DNA of 26,023 nucleotides from Phoronis ovalis (lineage: Eukaryota > Phoronida > Phoronidae). The notes below the pieces were generated by a model. That model saw nothing but the letters and a program-made list of their open reading frames with translations, was not told the DNA's origin and did not search any database. The translations under genes and the position numbers were made by a program. Positions 9,360 to 19,737 of the stretch are shown one piece after another. Numbering within the stretch: the stretch's first letter is position 1; the number at the start of each line of letters is the position of its first letter. Location of the stretch: positions 1-26,023 of the forward strand of contig JAOXYB010053278.1 in the NCBI GenBank assembly GCA_028565635.1, read 5' to 3'.

Positions 9360-10881
9360 AGATCTGCAGCCATTATCTAAGAGCGTTACTCTACAGTTGA
9401 TACTAATTTAAGAATATTGTTTTCACCAATCGTGTGCTTTGATGCAATAATTCATTCACTTCAAGATGACTGTACTTCATATATCATTATGTTGAAGTTA
9501 GGTTGTTACAAGTGAAATGTGAGGATACGTATAAGGGGAAATATTTTCAATTAGGATATAGTGGTCTGGAAAATTGCCACGACTATTGTATTCTGATCAC
9601 GATTCATGATAATACTGAAAGTAAATAGAAAAAAAACTTTCAAAGTTATAAAAATTAATGGTTGGTTGATAACACTCAATTTAGTAAAATTTAGTAAACA
9701 TGCCATGACTATTGTATTCTGATCACGATTCATGATAATATCAAATATAAATAGATAAAAAACTTTCAATGTTATAAAAATTAATGGTTGGTTGATAACA
9801 TTCAATTTAGTAAACATGAATTTAATCTGATAAGGAGGTGTTTGAACAAGAGGGTATATATCAAGTAGGACTTCAAAATATAAAAATCGGAATACGTGGG
9901 CATGTGTTAAATATCCACGCACTGCTGTGATAATCTAGCCGATAAGGTACTTCACGACTCCAAATACACTGGTGTTGGCCTCTTGGTCAAATAATATCTC
10001 AATATAGCAAATCTAGATTTCATTCAAATATAAATATAATCCAAAAATGACTATTTTAATGTTGTAATGGTCATCATTATAATTATTGTACTAGTAGTAT
10101 GTTACTAGTAGGTACATTGTAAAATATGACATTTAATCTGATATCAAAGGCTGTTAACATTTTTATTTTAAAGCTGTATAACCAAAAGAGAACTTACATA
10201 TAAAATAGAATTTATATGCCTCGAAATTTCAAGTGTAATGATGAACCAACAGGTAAATGATTTCAAATGGATACGATACATCTGCTGCTATCATACCTTT
10301 CATGCTCAACTCACTTGAGGGAAATTGGTCGTTTTTAGACTCTGATTAGACAGAGCAGATAAAAAATGTTTTCTATTATTAAAAATAATCGAGTAATTTT
10401 ATTAAAATACCTGGTTATCTAATATATACATCATTAGAATAACAAGGAATAAACTGATTTTTTTTTGCGGTTATCACTTTCCCGCTAGTATGACCTGCGC
10501 ACCCTGTCTCCAAGGATTGCACGCTTAGTCGTTTAAGGCGTGCACGCGGATTGCATATTACTCTTCCAGTTAGCTAATCTCGACTGAGAATAAAATTTTC
10601 AGAAAACTTTTTCCATATCATCTCCCTTCCCTCAGAAATAGATTGGGACCTGTCCCTTAATTACTTTTAAGAAATTCAAATACAAGGAAATAGTTTGTAA
10701 TCGAAACGCTAGACAAACAGTCCTTATTTGAACTACTGGTAGTCACGTGGTACAAGTAGTTAGTGCTGGTATAGCAGGTACATTATTGTTGTACTTTGGT
10801 CTGCACGCGAATGCTCAAGCAATATTTATTGCCTATAATTCTTGACCAATTCCGGCTAGAAATGAACGATAAGATATAGTT
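9360..10881. other. Intergenic, upstream of the secreted-protein gene
   Basis: AT-rich, with no gene seen apart from the 126-bp duplication at 9576-9818. A short hairpin-prone stretch lies near 10519-10543 (GCACGC / GCGTGC). The promoter of the downstream gene should lie in the last few hundred bases; a CCAAT (10846) and a TATAATT (10834) are present but are weak evidence in AT-rich DNA. Confidence 0.4.
9576..9818. repeat. Tandem duplication, about 126-bp period
   Basis: Copy one starts GCCACGACTATTGTATTC at 9576 and copy two GCCATGACTATTGTATTC at 9702. The copies share nearly all of their length, including TTAATGGTTGGTTGATAACA, and differ by point changes and a short internal extra AATTTAGTA in copy one. 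The repeated phrase in the minus-strand open frame 9551-9922 is explained by this duplication. Confidence 0.8.
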
Positions 10882-10979
10882 ATGAATATTGAAAACATGG
10901 TGGTTATGAATTTGATGCAGATAATTTTAACACTAGCCACTCTGTCTGGTTTGATTAACACTGTTACCTGTCTGAAAGG
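10882..10979 (+). CDS. Exon 1: start codon and signal peptide
   Basis: ATG at 10882 follows an in-frame stop region and opens MNIENMVVMNLMQIILTLAT, then LSGLINTVTCLK. The hydrophobic core (residues about 7-25) is typical of a secretory signal, with cleavage probably near the TVTC segment. It ends AAAGG/GTAAGT in phase 2 (GG plus T gives Gly). Nearby in-frame ATGs (residues 6, 9, 12) are alternative starts that would keep most of the hydrophobic core. Confidence 0.75.
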
Positions 10980-11793
10980 GTAAGTCTTAACACATAGCAA
11001 AGAAATCAGTATTTATATTATTATTATTATTAAGCTCAGTTCGTTTCTATTAGTATTTGTATCGCAGGATTTTAGCCGCTGCGAATTTCCACATATAGAA
11101 ATATTGTATGTACGTGTAGATTTGTGGCTTTTAATTACTGAGTGGTATGTTTGTTGAAATGTAGATTGAGAGAACAAAAGGTGATTTGTAAATTAAACGA
11201 TTTTGTAGATCTGTATTTCAGGTGTTTCATTTTTGGATGTGCACAGATGTATTGTTTTTCAAAAAACTGCATCTTCATGGTTATTATGTACTTTTTCTCA
11301 AAACTACATACTTCTTTAGGTTATGTTTTCACTAATTTTATTGAAAATATCCAAAATGAGTCTAATCAACTGCCTCAATCCTTTCCAGCGTGCGTAATTA
11401 TAAACTACAAAAAAGCTATTGATTCATAAAAAAACCCATAAACTTATTGCTTAACAAACTGCATCAATACATCAATACTTTAAAAAAACATTCCAGTAAT
11501 ATTTACAAAGGTGTCAGATATAATAATAAAGGGTTAAAATGAAAGTTCATGAAATTCAACATGTTAGCCCAAACTAGGCTTGGTATCTTGCCATTGAGTG
11601 ACGTTATTACTTTCGATTTGACTCGTTTTATATAAACTGGATATTGGATAATATAACAATACGAGTCACTTTTATTGGTATTCAATTATACGTGTTTACG
11701 CACATATTTTAAGAATCGGGTTGTAAAATTAGAAAAAGGAAAAAGACAACATGTGTTATAATGTAGTTTTTTTATTATTTTTCATTTTTTTAG
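10980..11793 (+). other. Intron 1 of the secreted-protein gene
   Basis: 814 bases, GTAAGT to a polypyrimidine tract ending TTTTTTTAG. It contains an open frame at 11142-11429 that has no splice-compatible edges or family signature. Nothing else was seen. Confidence 0.65.
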
Positions 11794-11950
11794 TAATGCA
11801 CTATATAACTTAAAGCCTGATGTAAGCTTGAGTGCAAAGACTGCAAACTCTTTTCTTCATCATCGTGTGAAGAGATTTAGCATTGAAGAGTGTCATGAGG
11901 GCTGCTATGCTGAGGAACTGGAAGAATGCGGTTACCATGGTGAAGCAATT
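11794..11950 (+). CDS. Exon 2: propeptide-like segment, RVKR site, first cysteines
   Basis: Acceptor AG at 11792-11793, donor GCAATT/GTAAGT, ending in phase 0. It encodes residues 33-85: a polar stretch, then HHRVKRFSIEECHEGCYAEE and LEECGYHGEAI. RVKR at 11864-11875 fits the R-x-[KR]-R furin consensus and lies just before the first conserved cysteine, so the N-terminal 60 residues may be removed as a propeptide (inference). Confidence 0.8.
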
Positions 11951-12965
11951 GTAAGTTATCGTGGTTTTTATTTATTTCTTATTGTAAAAAGTGTTAATCA
12001 TAGAACAACTGATTCAATAGATGTACGCATAGGGAAATTTAAGTTCTCTGGAACGGGGATGAATTTCAACATCTGAAACATGGGTTACGGCTATTGTCCT
12101 ATAGCTGCAGGAAAAAAGAAAAAATTTATACAGCTTTTTTACTTTTTCTTTTCTTATTTCAGTACTATTGTACTATTGTATAACGTTCCCAGTGGGGCTC
12201 GAACCTGGATACATGAAAGCAATGAAAAGTCAAGGCTATTAACAACTAAGCTTGAGAAACCGATCTGTGATTTTCCACTCCTTCTCAGTCACGTATCGTA
12301 CTAATAGCGCCACCTGTCTTATAATCATATTTATGAAACAAAAAATACATATTAAAAGAATCAAATAAAATATTAAAATGCTAACCCTAGCCAAACTTTA
12401 ATGCTACCCTAAATATAATATTGGGAAACATATATCTGAACCTGGTTTTAGGAGGGTTTAACAAAGGTAGGCGATTTAATTACACCAGTAATCTTATAGC
12501 TGCGTGGTGTCGGAGAATATTATGTAGTTACATAGTAACAGCTGTAACCCAGGTTTCACGTGTTTAAACCTAGCCCTCCCATACATATATGGACCATTCC
12601 GGAACTTAATATCCTTATTGCATATATGGCGTATAGTAATATGATTTGGGTGCTTTAGCCGACTCAGCAACTCGACATAGCAAAACATCAAATGACGTCA
12701 ATCAAACGTTTTTCGCTTTACCTGGAAATGATACTATAAAACTATATCTCGCAAACACGGATAAAGTTTACTAAGCAAGCAAGGACTTTCATTCGTTAGG
12801 GTCTTAGGACACGGATGTGATACTTCCTAACGTTGGTCATTAACGAACGTAGGTCCGTGCTGAACCAGCAACATGGATCATTGCTCAGGAACCTTTCCGT
12901 GCTTGTGGTAAATAACGATTTGCCACACTTGAATGGTAGTTAAATGTTTTAATTGTGATTTCCAG
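11951..12965 (+). other. Intron 2 with a SINE-like insertion
   Basis: 1015 bases between GTAAGT and TGATTTCCAG. A tRNA-derived repeat lies at about 12105-12300 on the opposite strand. A TGACGTCA motif occurs at 12693-12700. No extra exon was recognised; the phase-0 edges join directly. Confidence 0.6.
12105..12300 (-). mobile_element. tRNA-derived SINE-like repeat
   Basis: Read on the minus strand, AGCTTAGTTGTTAATAG resembles a polymerase III A box, followed about 40 bases later by GGTTCGAGCCCC (12188-12202), a good B box. Further 3' come a short ACAATAGT tandem repeat and an A-rich tail (GAAATAAGAAAAGAAAAAG). This order (tRNA head, body, simple or A-rich tail) is typical of SINEs. The putative acceptor and T stems pair poorly, so this is not a functional tRNA. 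No target-site duplication was determined. Confidence 0.5.
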
Positions 12966-13080
12966 TGTGAATACATGCAGTGGTATGAATGTGGTCAATA
13001 TTGTACAACAGATGGTTATTCCTGTGTTAGAACGAACAACGACTGTGGCCACAGTGATCCATTCGCGGCAGATTGTAGAA
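12966..13080 (+). CDS. Exon 3: cysteine-rich segment
   Basis: It starts after TTTCCAG in phase 0 and ends TGTAGAA/GTACTG in phase 1. It encodes residues 86-123 with seven cysteines (CEYMQWYECGQYCTTDGYSC and a C-rich tail). The even disulfide number is probably completed by exon 2 cysteines. The donor is the weakest of the gene (GTACTG), but the phase agrees with exon 4. Confidence 0.75.
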
Positions 13081-13827
13081 GTACTGAAATATTTACTTAT
13101 AACTGTTTTTTATTTAGCTAATTCAAATAACTGAAAAAAGAGCGCAGGTCGATAGTTTGACATGTTAATGTTTGAATTTTGTAGAGCAAATATTGTATAT
13201 CTGATATACAAATATCTAAAATAATGTTTTAAAGAATTAAGTGTATTTTCGTTTTGGCCCTCCTCTCCTTCTTTATTGATAATTATGTTTTTGAAATCTA
13301 ACAAAACAAGTAATACATATTTAGCGAAAGTCTATTTCAAACCTAAATGTTGGGCCTTGGATTAAACACTTGTCTTTCATATAAAATAATGTAACAAAAC
13401 ATGGTAGCAGCTTAAAGCCCATCATTATAGCAATACGAGTATTATCTTCAATAAGCTAGTTGTATGTCCTTAATGGCATTGTAACAAAACCCAATCAATC
13501 CACAAATCACAACATTTTGTGTATTGCCAGTCTCACAACTTCCCAACCAGCTCGCGCGATTCATAAAAGTCAACATTGTGTGACCGTGTGAGTTTGTTTC
13601 CCAGTCTTACCTATGGAAACCCTATTAAAGTGACTCTACATCTGGTGCATGCCAAGAGTGTGTTCTGTAATTCATGATTGACATTTCAGTCGGTGAGAAA
13701 ACTTTGTCTCACATTTTTATGGTTTAAACTTCAACTTTTTTATCAACAAATGTCTAATTTTGAAATTAATTTTTAAAATAACAAAATGTTTTGCATACAT
13801 TTATGATAATACATCTGGATTTTATAG
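13081..13827 (+). other. Intron 3
   Basis: 747 bases between GTACTG and TTTTATAG. AT-rich; nothing recognised. Confidence 0.6.
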
Positions 13828-13944
13828 CTTGTCCTATTGTTGGTGTTTCAAACTGCGTGTTGATGACGTGTGGATCAAGTAACAGAGTCTGCCTTCAATG
13901 TCACTCTCAGTATCAACTAGTCAACGGTGGCTTGCAATGTATAC
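13828..13944 (+). CDS. Exon 4: cysteine module A, first copy
   Basis: Phase 1 at both edges. It encodes CPIVGVSNCVLMTCGSSN, then a VCLQC motif, then a terminal QCI (residues about 124-162). The spacing C-x7-C-x4-C, VCLQC, QCI recurs in exon 6. Symmetrical phase-1 edges mark it as a shuffled module. It is not a classical EGF; the fold is not identified. Confidence 0.85.
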
Positions 13945-14288
13945 GTAAGGAATGTTATACCTTTTGAGGAGTATTAAACTTTTTATTTTGCTATAATATT
14001 CTTAACATAACTTTCACTCCTGATTCTCATTAACAGGATACAATATTTCACGAGTAGCTACATTATTACAATATATACTTATATAGATATTTATTTACAA
14101 GTAACAACAGACATTTGGGCCGTTGGTTGAATTGCAATAAGTACAGCTAGTCAGAAAATGTAGAATACTGACAATTAATGAACTATAAAAAATGTATGAA
14201 GTATCCTCGTACTTTGCTTTAATTATTTTTATTGAAAGCAGTGTCAAAATATTGAAAAACATAAGGTAAGGATTTTATTCATATTTAG
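13945..14288 (+). other. Intron 4
   Basis: 344 bases, GTAAGG to ATATTTAG. Nothing recognised. Confidence 0.65.
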
Positions 14289-14387
14289 CTATTTGTCATG
14301 GTAGCACTAGCTGTCCTAACGGTGGAACGTGTACCAATCCAGACTTTTGCACATGCCCAATTGGATACTATTCACCATCATGTCAGG
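14289..14387 (+). CDS. Exon 5: EGF-like domain
   Basis: Phase 1 to phase 1, residues 163-195. The six cysteines have EGF spacing: ICHGSTSCPNGGTC, then a CTC pair and IGYYSPSC. NGGTC before the third cysteine and a GYY before the last are hallmark EGF residues. No calcium-binding D-x-D/N consensus is present. The donor is GTAAGT. Confidence 0.9.
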
Positions 14388-16519
14388 GTAAGTAAATTGA
14401 AATGGTTGTAAATGACTAATGCTAAATAAAGTCCAGTATATGTTACTAGCCCTTTTAGTGATCCTGAACATATATATAAGAAAACTAGTAATTGTATAAC
14501 GATTATTTTTTTTATCATCTTGTACTTTGGTGTCATGCTGACGAAGGACATAACCTAAGAACTGGATATTGGGGTCTACATATACGTGCAACTATTACGC
14601 GTTTTATACACGGAAAGTGTTCTCAAATGTTTATTATTCTATGGTTATGTCATAGTGCATCATGGTATACATGTAGCTTCTTAACTACCAAAATCCTTCG
14701 CAAACTACCATCATATGCCAAAATATAATGACCAGGTTTATCCTTAATCTATACAATAGATCTCACATTGGCCCTGAACAACTCACCAGTTTTGAATGGC
14801 TAGACGTACAAAACAGAGGAAACTAACTTAAACTCCTGCAAATGTATAAAAAAATGCTCTTGCTTCATCTTAGCTGGGGCAAAATATGGAAAAAAATGTA
14901 TTTGCCCACTTATAACACGCATCATAGTGTTGGTGGTACTATGTTTAAAGTGTGAAGGGCTCAAGTTTCAAATCTTTTTAAAATACAGTTACTTAGGCAT
15001 GGAATGAGTTACCTGAAGCAATACAACTATCAGACTAAGTAAATCAATGTTAAAAAAAACACTTGTCAAACCAAAGGTTTATTGCTAGCTGTTAATAGTG
15101 ATTTTGCATATTAGTAACACATTGTAAAGTTCTCATTTCGTGCTATGCCAGTTTATCAATTTTATGCATGTAATTAACTATGTACACTTAATTTTCTTTA
15201 TTAGAAACATGCTAGATCACAATTGTTAGCAATCGTAATCTTGAATGATCACACAATGGAAATAAGTTGTTTTAAAATAGCTTTATCGTGTCTTTATCGT
15301 TATATATTTTTTCCATCAATCTGATTCTTATCATATGGACATATCCTTTTGATATTTGCTGCCTTAAATAAATCAAATCAAATTAATGTATTGGCTATAA
15401 AGTTCAATACAACCTTACTGCAGATCATAATTTGGAAAAATCATAATAATTTTGTTTACTTTACAAAGGTTCATATTAGTTTTAGGTATATGGTGCATTA
15501 TTGTAATTATTTAAGTTACTATTGTGTTATTTATAAATGATATGCAGTGTCCTGTGTCTACTCAAATCATTCAATGTCACTGTACACTGGCAATACAACG
15601 AAAAATTGAAAAGATAACTGAAATTCAATATTAAAATGCTTTATAAAATAATACAAGCTAAAATTAGATTTAGCCAAATGGTATTTTCAAACGACTGATA
15701 CTAATAACAAGTCATTCACATTAATTATTTTATTATTGTAGTAATCATGATGACATTAAATTGTGTACATTTTTATAGTTTCTGAATATATGAAAAATGT
15801 TAGAAAATCCTTAAAAAATGAATTAATAAATTACGAATGTAACTTTATATTTTGTAGATTTTTAAAGTGAAAAATACTATAACTGTACTTTTTACAGTGT
15901 TTTAAAATAATCGCATAGATTGATATGGTGTTCCTCTGGAGAATTAATAAGTTTGATAATTTTATTTTTTTAAATTGCTAAACTTATATTTCTTTAAAAT
16001 ATGTCCAAAAATTGTTGCTATGGTAGCCAATCTCTCTGAATTTACTGGAAATAATAGTTAGTTATTCCTTACAATACAAGATCCTTCCAGTACGTACAGG
16101 TTGTAACATACCTGCCAAATTTCATAGTAATTACATTTTTAGATCAAAATCCATGTTGTTTATAGTAAAAGCTACAATAATATTTACTAAAAACCTATGT
16201 TACACTATTGGTAGGCAGAAAGCGAAAATAGATCATGCACTTTCAAATATAAATGTTCCCATGGCTACCCAGATCCAAGAAAGAAGAAAAGAGAAAAAAT
16301 GCCCCTTAGTACATTTGTAGGACTATATTAAACATTAAGACAATCGATTCACCAAGGTAATAATCAGAATAATGTCAAAGAACCACATTACTATCAATAA
16401 ATTATCCATTGCATTACTTGTCAGGAATAATGAGGGATGATTTATTACATATGCACACCGCACGTTCACTTTATAGTACAAGAAGACACATTGAAATGTT
16501 TTCGCTATCTGGATTTCAG
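14388..16519 (+). other. Intron 5, longest in the gene
   Basis: 2132 bases of AT-rich DNA between GTAAGT and GGATTTCAG. Open frames at 14492-14728 and 15349-15540 have no domain signature. Nothing repeat-like was recognised. Since both edges are phase 1, an overlooked phase-1 symmetrical exon could be accommodated here. Confidence 0.55.
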
Positions 16520-16660
16520 CTTGTCCCGTTGCCGATATTATAAACTGCGAGCGAATGTCATGTGATGCCGGTCCAAGTAATGAAGTTTGTCTTCAGTGTC
16601 AACACCATTCACCAGCTGGATCAGCCTATGAACTAACCAATGATGGTCAACAGTGCATAC
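16520..16660 (+). CDS. Exon 6: cysteine module A, second copy
   Basis: Phase 1 both sides, residues 196-242. It has CPVADIINCERMSC, VCLQC and a terminal QQCI, parallel to exon 4 but with a longer loop before the last cysteine (about 19 residues against 13). The donor is GTAAGT. The VCLQC core and flanking phases indicate duplication of the exon 4-5 pair. Confidence 0.85.
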
Positions 16661-16869
16661 GTAAGTAATTCGTAAAATTATATGACCATACATTAAATGG
16701 TGAATAAAGCTTGTAGAAATATTAACATAACATCCTTCACAAGTTTTGTTTTTATTTTTAAAGATCTGCTTGTATTTGTATTCAATTAGTTTAATATAAA
16801 AACTTAATCGAATTCTTTTGTCATTTTCATAAATGTTCATTTGATGTTTTAATTGTCCGAATGTTTCAG

Positions 16870-16980
16870 CAAAGTGTTCCTGGTTGGATCGCTGGTGCTG
16901 GCCCGGCACCTGTTCAAATGGACGGGCCACTTCCTGCTCTTGTAGCCCCGGGTTCACTCAACAAGGAACCAAATGCCAGT
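16870..16980 (+). CDS. Exon 7: second EGF-like domain
   Basis: Phase 1 to phase 1, residues 243-279. It has KCSWLDRWCWPGTCSNG, then CSCSPGFTQQGTKC, with EGF-type spacing and the CxC...GF...C end. It is tryptophan-rich, unlike exon 5. The acceptor is TGTTTCAG and the donor is GTAAGA. Confidence 0.85.
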
Positions 16981-17286
16981 GTAAGAAATAAAAAATTTGC
17001 TAAAAACAAGAAAATTGTACAAAACTAAATATTGTATTAAAAAGATCAACTCAGCACTACATATGTAACTAATCTAAAAAAATCCATCCGTCAGTGTTAT
17101 GTACTTTCTCAACTAGTATGTCGAAAATAAAATATATCTTAATCTGCTCGTTATGACATCTCGCTAAAATTTTGAATATTTATTGCCATTTATAATTGTA
17201 TTAAATATACTTCAAACTCCTTCCCACCAAACTATTTTGCATGCATGGCGTTGTATTCCTCATATGGGATCTCAATATCTTTACAG
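16981..17286 (+). other. Intron 7
   Basis: 306 bases, GTAAGA to TCTTTACAG. Nothing recognised. Confidence 0.65.
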
Positions 17287-17550
17287 TAACTAGCCTTCAA
17301 CCGCATCTTCTAACTTGCAAGGTTGGCTCAGAAAGTTCGTCTGGAGAAGCCGTAAACTCAACAGCTGGGAATCCATCTGAATGCTTCAACGAAGCAGACA
17401 GTTACTTAAACTTCCAGCCAAGCTCAATTTATTATAGATTCATCTTCAGCTTTGCTGTAACTAATGTACCAAGCGCAGTTTCTTATGTTCACGATTATCA
17501 CTTTGGTATCACGGGGGCAATTATACAGTATCGAATACAGTCAGTAAGCG
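17287..17550 (+). CDS. Exon 8: linker domain after the EGF region
   Basis: Acceptor TATCTTTACAG. The frame continues in phase 1 and ends AAGCG/GTAGGT in phase 1. It encodes residues 280-367, beginning LTSLQPHLLTCKV, with two cysteines and aromatic residues (YYRFIFSFAV, YVHDYHFGI) suggesting beta strands. A competing donor seven bases earlier (GTAAGC) would put a stop in exon 9, so 17550 is preferred. The domain is not recognised. Confidence 0.75.
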
Positions 17551-17902
17551 GTAGGTATACACGTATTTGCCAAAACGAGAACTGTTACAATAGAGAAAAT
17601 TACATACAAGAGTTTGACTTGTACTTGTAGCTAATAAGATGTTACAGCAATATTACACTTTATGCTTCTTGTAAAGTTGTTTTACTCTCTTGTTTCTCTG
17701 GAATAACATAAGAATGAATCATTAGTTTGATTGTGACAAAAAAAGTTTCTTTATTTTATTCATTATTTAATGTGAAATGATTACCTATAGCTGGCAAGCA
17801 CCACTACCTGTTACATGTTATACCATCTGTAGCATTTATTCTTAGAGCTTGTAAAATAAAAAGCATATAACATATTTATAGATAAGTTTTGTTTTTATAT
17901 AG
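17551..17902 (+). other. Intron 8
   Basis: 352 bases from GTAGGT to TTTTATATAG. Nothing recognised. Confidence 0.65.
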
Positions 17903-18050
17903 GTCGGTTCAATAACGGCCCTCAGAGAACATTACCTAGTGGTACTTGCACAGATACAAGCTTTTCAACAACAACACCGGTCTCGGCTCCGATCACGTGC
18001 ACTGAGAATGCGCCATACCAGGGGTCATTAAACCTTGCTGATGGAGAACG
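17903..18050 (+). CDS. Exon 9: Thr/Ser-rich linker
   Basis: It enters in phase 1 and leaves in phase 2 (GAACG/GTAAAA). It encodes residues 368-416 with two cysteines and a SFSTTTPVSAPIT run that could carry O-glycans. A phase-0 reading would stop within the exon, which supports the chosen donor of exon 8. Confidence 0.75.
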
Positions 18051-18343
18051 GTAAAAACGGTTTATTATAAAAATCAATAGCTTTACTGTATTGATGATGT
18101 TATAATTACAAATGAGCTAATTAAAGCAGAACACAATATTGTTAACGATCCCGGGTTAACTATAACTATTACTTTGCTTTTTATATAACTGAACTAATAA
18201 ACAGCTATCTGACAAACTTCAAGTTTTTGCGGCTGTGAAAGTTACTATTAAACAAGTAGGTTTAATACTGTGAGTACTTTTTATTCAGCAATATTCAGAT
18301 AATAATGTAGCCCTTAGAATACATTTATTTCCGTTTGTTTTAG

Positions 18344-19523
18344 ACTGTGTCTGAAATTCCGGGCAACTGGTGGTGGCTATGTAAGGCCGAAAAATCTAGT
18401 AACCAACTCCATTTTAGCACGTCAGTATTACAGCTCTGTTAATGCGGAGCATGAAATTTGCTTACGTTACGATAATACTGCTCCAGCTCATTGTTCAGAT
18501 GCAGCAGCTGCTCCTCCATTACCATGCCAAACTGATCCAATCGGTCTTAATCTGAGACTTTCACGAGGAAACTCAGTAACAGCTACGTATAATGGGTGGT
18601 TTGATCCTATTCCTGCAGGGGGCTCTCCGGACCGTGCTTCGGATATTAAAAGCTATGAAATCTCTCTACACAATATGGTTGACTCGGGTAGTGATATTAC
18701 AGTTGACCACCAGCCGCTGTATAACGAAGTAAAAACCGTATCATCTGGAACCTTCAGCCTTACTCTTCCACATGAACCAGCTTTATATGCTGTTTATTTA
18801 TTGGTCCTTGACGTGGCTCAAAACGTGAGATTAGCAAGGCGCTTTATATTATACGACAATTCTTCTTATGTCACAAGTAGGGATTCACACCCGTTTCGAG
18901 TCACAAGTGCTAAACCGGAAGTACAATATCGTTGGCAAATTCATCGGCAATCCATGTCAGTCAACTGGTCTGGGCATTTTTACAACACTTTCCATGTTCA
19001 TACAAATATGCTAAAACAAATGAGAGCTGACCACACCGGTTTAGTTACAGGTCACTATGAACAAGGGACTGGCACACTATCAGTTTCTGGGACACCAAAC
19101 GTAGACGGGATAGTTAACTTCACTTATGCTGTAAGAAAAATACCGGAGGATTTTCTATCGTTTAATCTTGTGTCAAATAGCATTGATCAAACGGTTACGT
19201 TTAATCATATCCAAGTATCCGACGGAGAATCGTATGAAATTGCTGTTTGGGCTACAGATGTCATGGGAAACACGAAATATGAAACTGTCAAAGTTCATAT
19301 TGATTCTTCACCACCAGAAATCAGTAATGCTTGGTTGAATCGTGAGGGTAAAAAGCAACTGTATGTACATAACACAACAGATTTGTCTAAAATGGTGTTT
19401 GAGTTTCATGCTAAGGATCCAGAAAGTGGACTTCAATTTGTGAAATGGAGACTTGGCACAAGCACCATTGATAATTTAGCAACAAACGATATTGGTTCTG
19501 GGTCATTACCTATTGTTAGACAA
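18344..19523 (+). CDS. Exon 10: start of the beta-sandwich-like repeat array
   Basis: 1180 bases, phase 2 to 0 (acceptor CCGTTTGTTTTAG, donor CAA/GTAAGA); residues 417-810. It opens with a Cys-containing domain (LCLKFRATGGGYVRP), then WFDPIPAGGSPDRASDIKSY, YLLVLDVAQN and FILYDNSS. An NWSGHF segment and IDSSPPEIS (about 19299-19325) follow, then KDPESGLQFVKWRLGT. The D.SPP and W/DPESG signatures recur to the window end. Translation could not start at 18675 as a naive frame suggests; the exon is open and in phase from 18344. Confidence 0.9.
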
Positions 19524-19737
19524 GTAAGATATTCGTATATTTCTATTTGTGTAAAAGATGCTTTCTTCCAGGGTAATATACTTTCCTTGGACTCAATTCA
19601 GTGTTCTGTTTGCTTGGTCTAAAATCAGAATACACTCTTTGAAGCTGTTGAGCAAAAATCAGTTTAAAACCTCAATGTTGAATAAAATGTATCAATTAGT
19701 CATTACTCGAATGTTGAATGAAATATATCATTTTTAG

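Noticed and set aside
9551-9922. 123-codon minus-strand frame with a repeated hydrophobic phrase
   Set aside because: Its internal repeat is explained by the 126-bp DNA duplication; composition is AT-driven.
11142-11429. 95-codon + frame in intron 1
   Set aside because: Cys/Phe-rich by chance, with no splice sites in compatible phase; exon 1 joins exon 2 directly.
12180-12300. Functional tRNA gene on the minus strand
   Set aside because: The B box is good, but the T and acceptor stems pair poorly and the A box is degenerate; a SINE or pseudogene is more likely.
14316-14591. Minus-strand 91-codon frame
   Set aside because: Overlaps the EGF exon 5 antisense and crosses its donor; no signature.
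16538-16957. 139-codon minus-strand frame
   Set aside because: Antisense shadow of exons 6 and 7, with the intron between read through.
17544-17549. Earlier donor GTAAGC for exon 8
   Set aside because: Using it shifts exon 9 to a frame with a stop; the donor at 17551 keeps the chain open.
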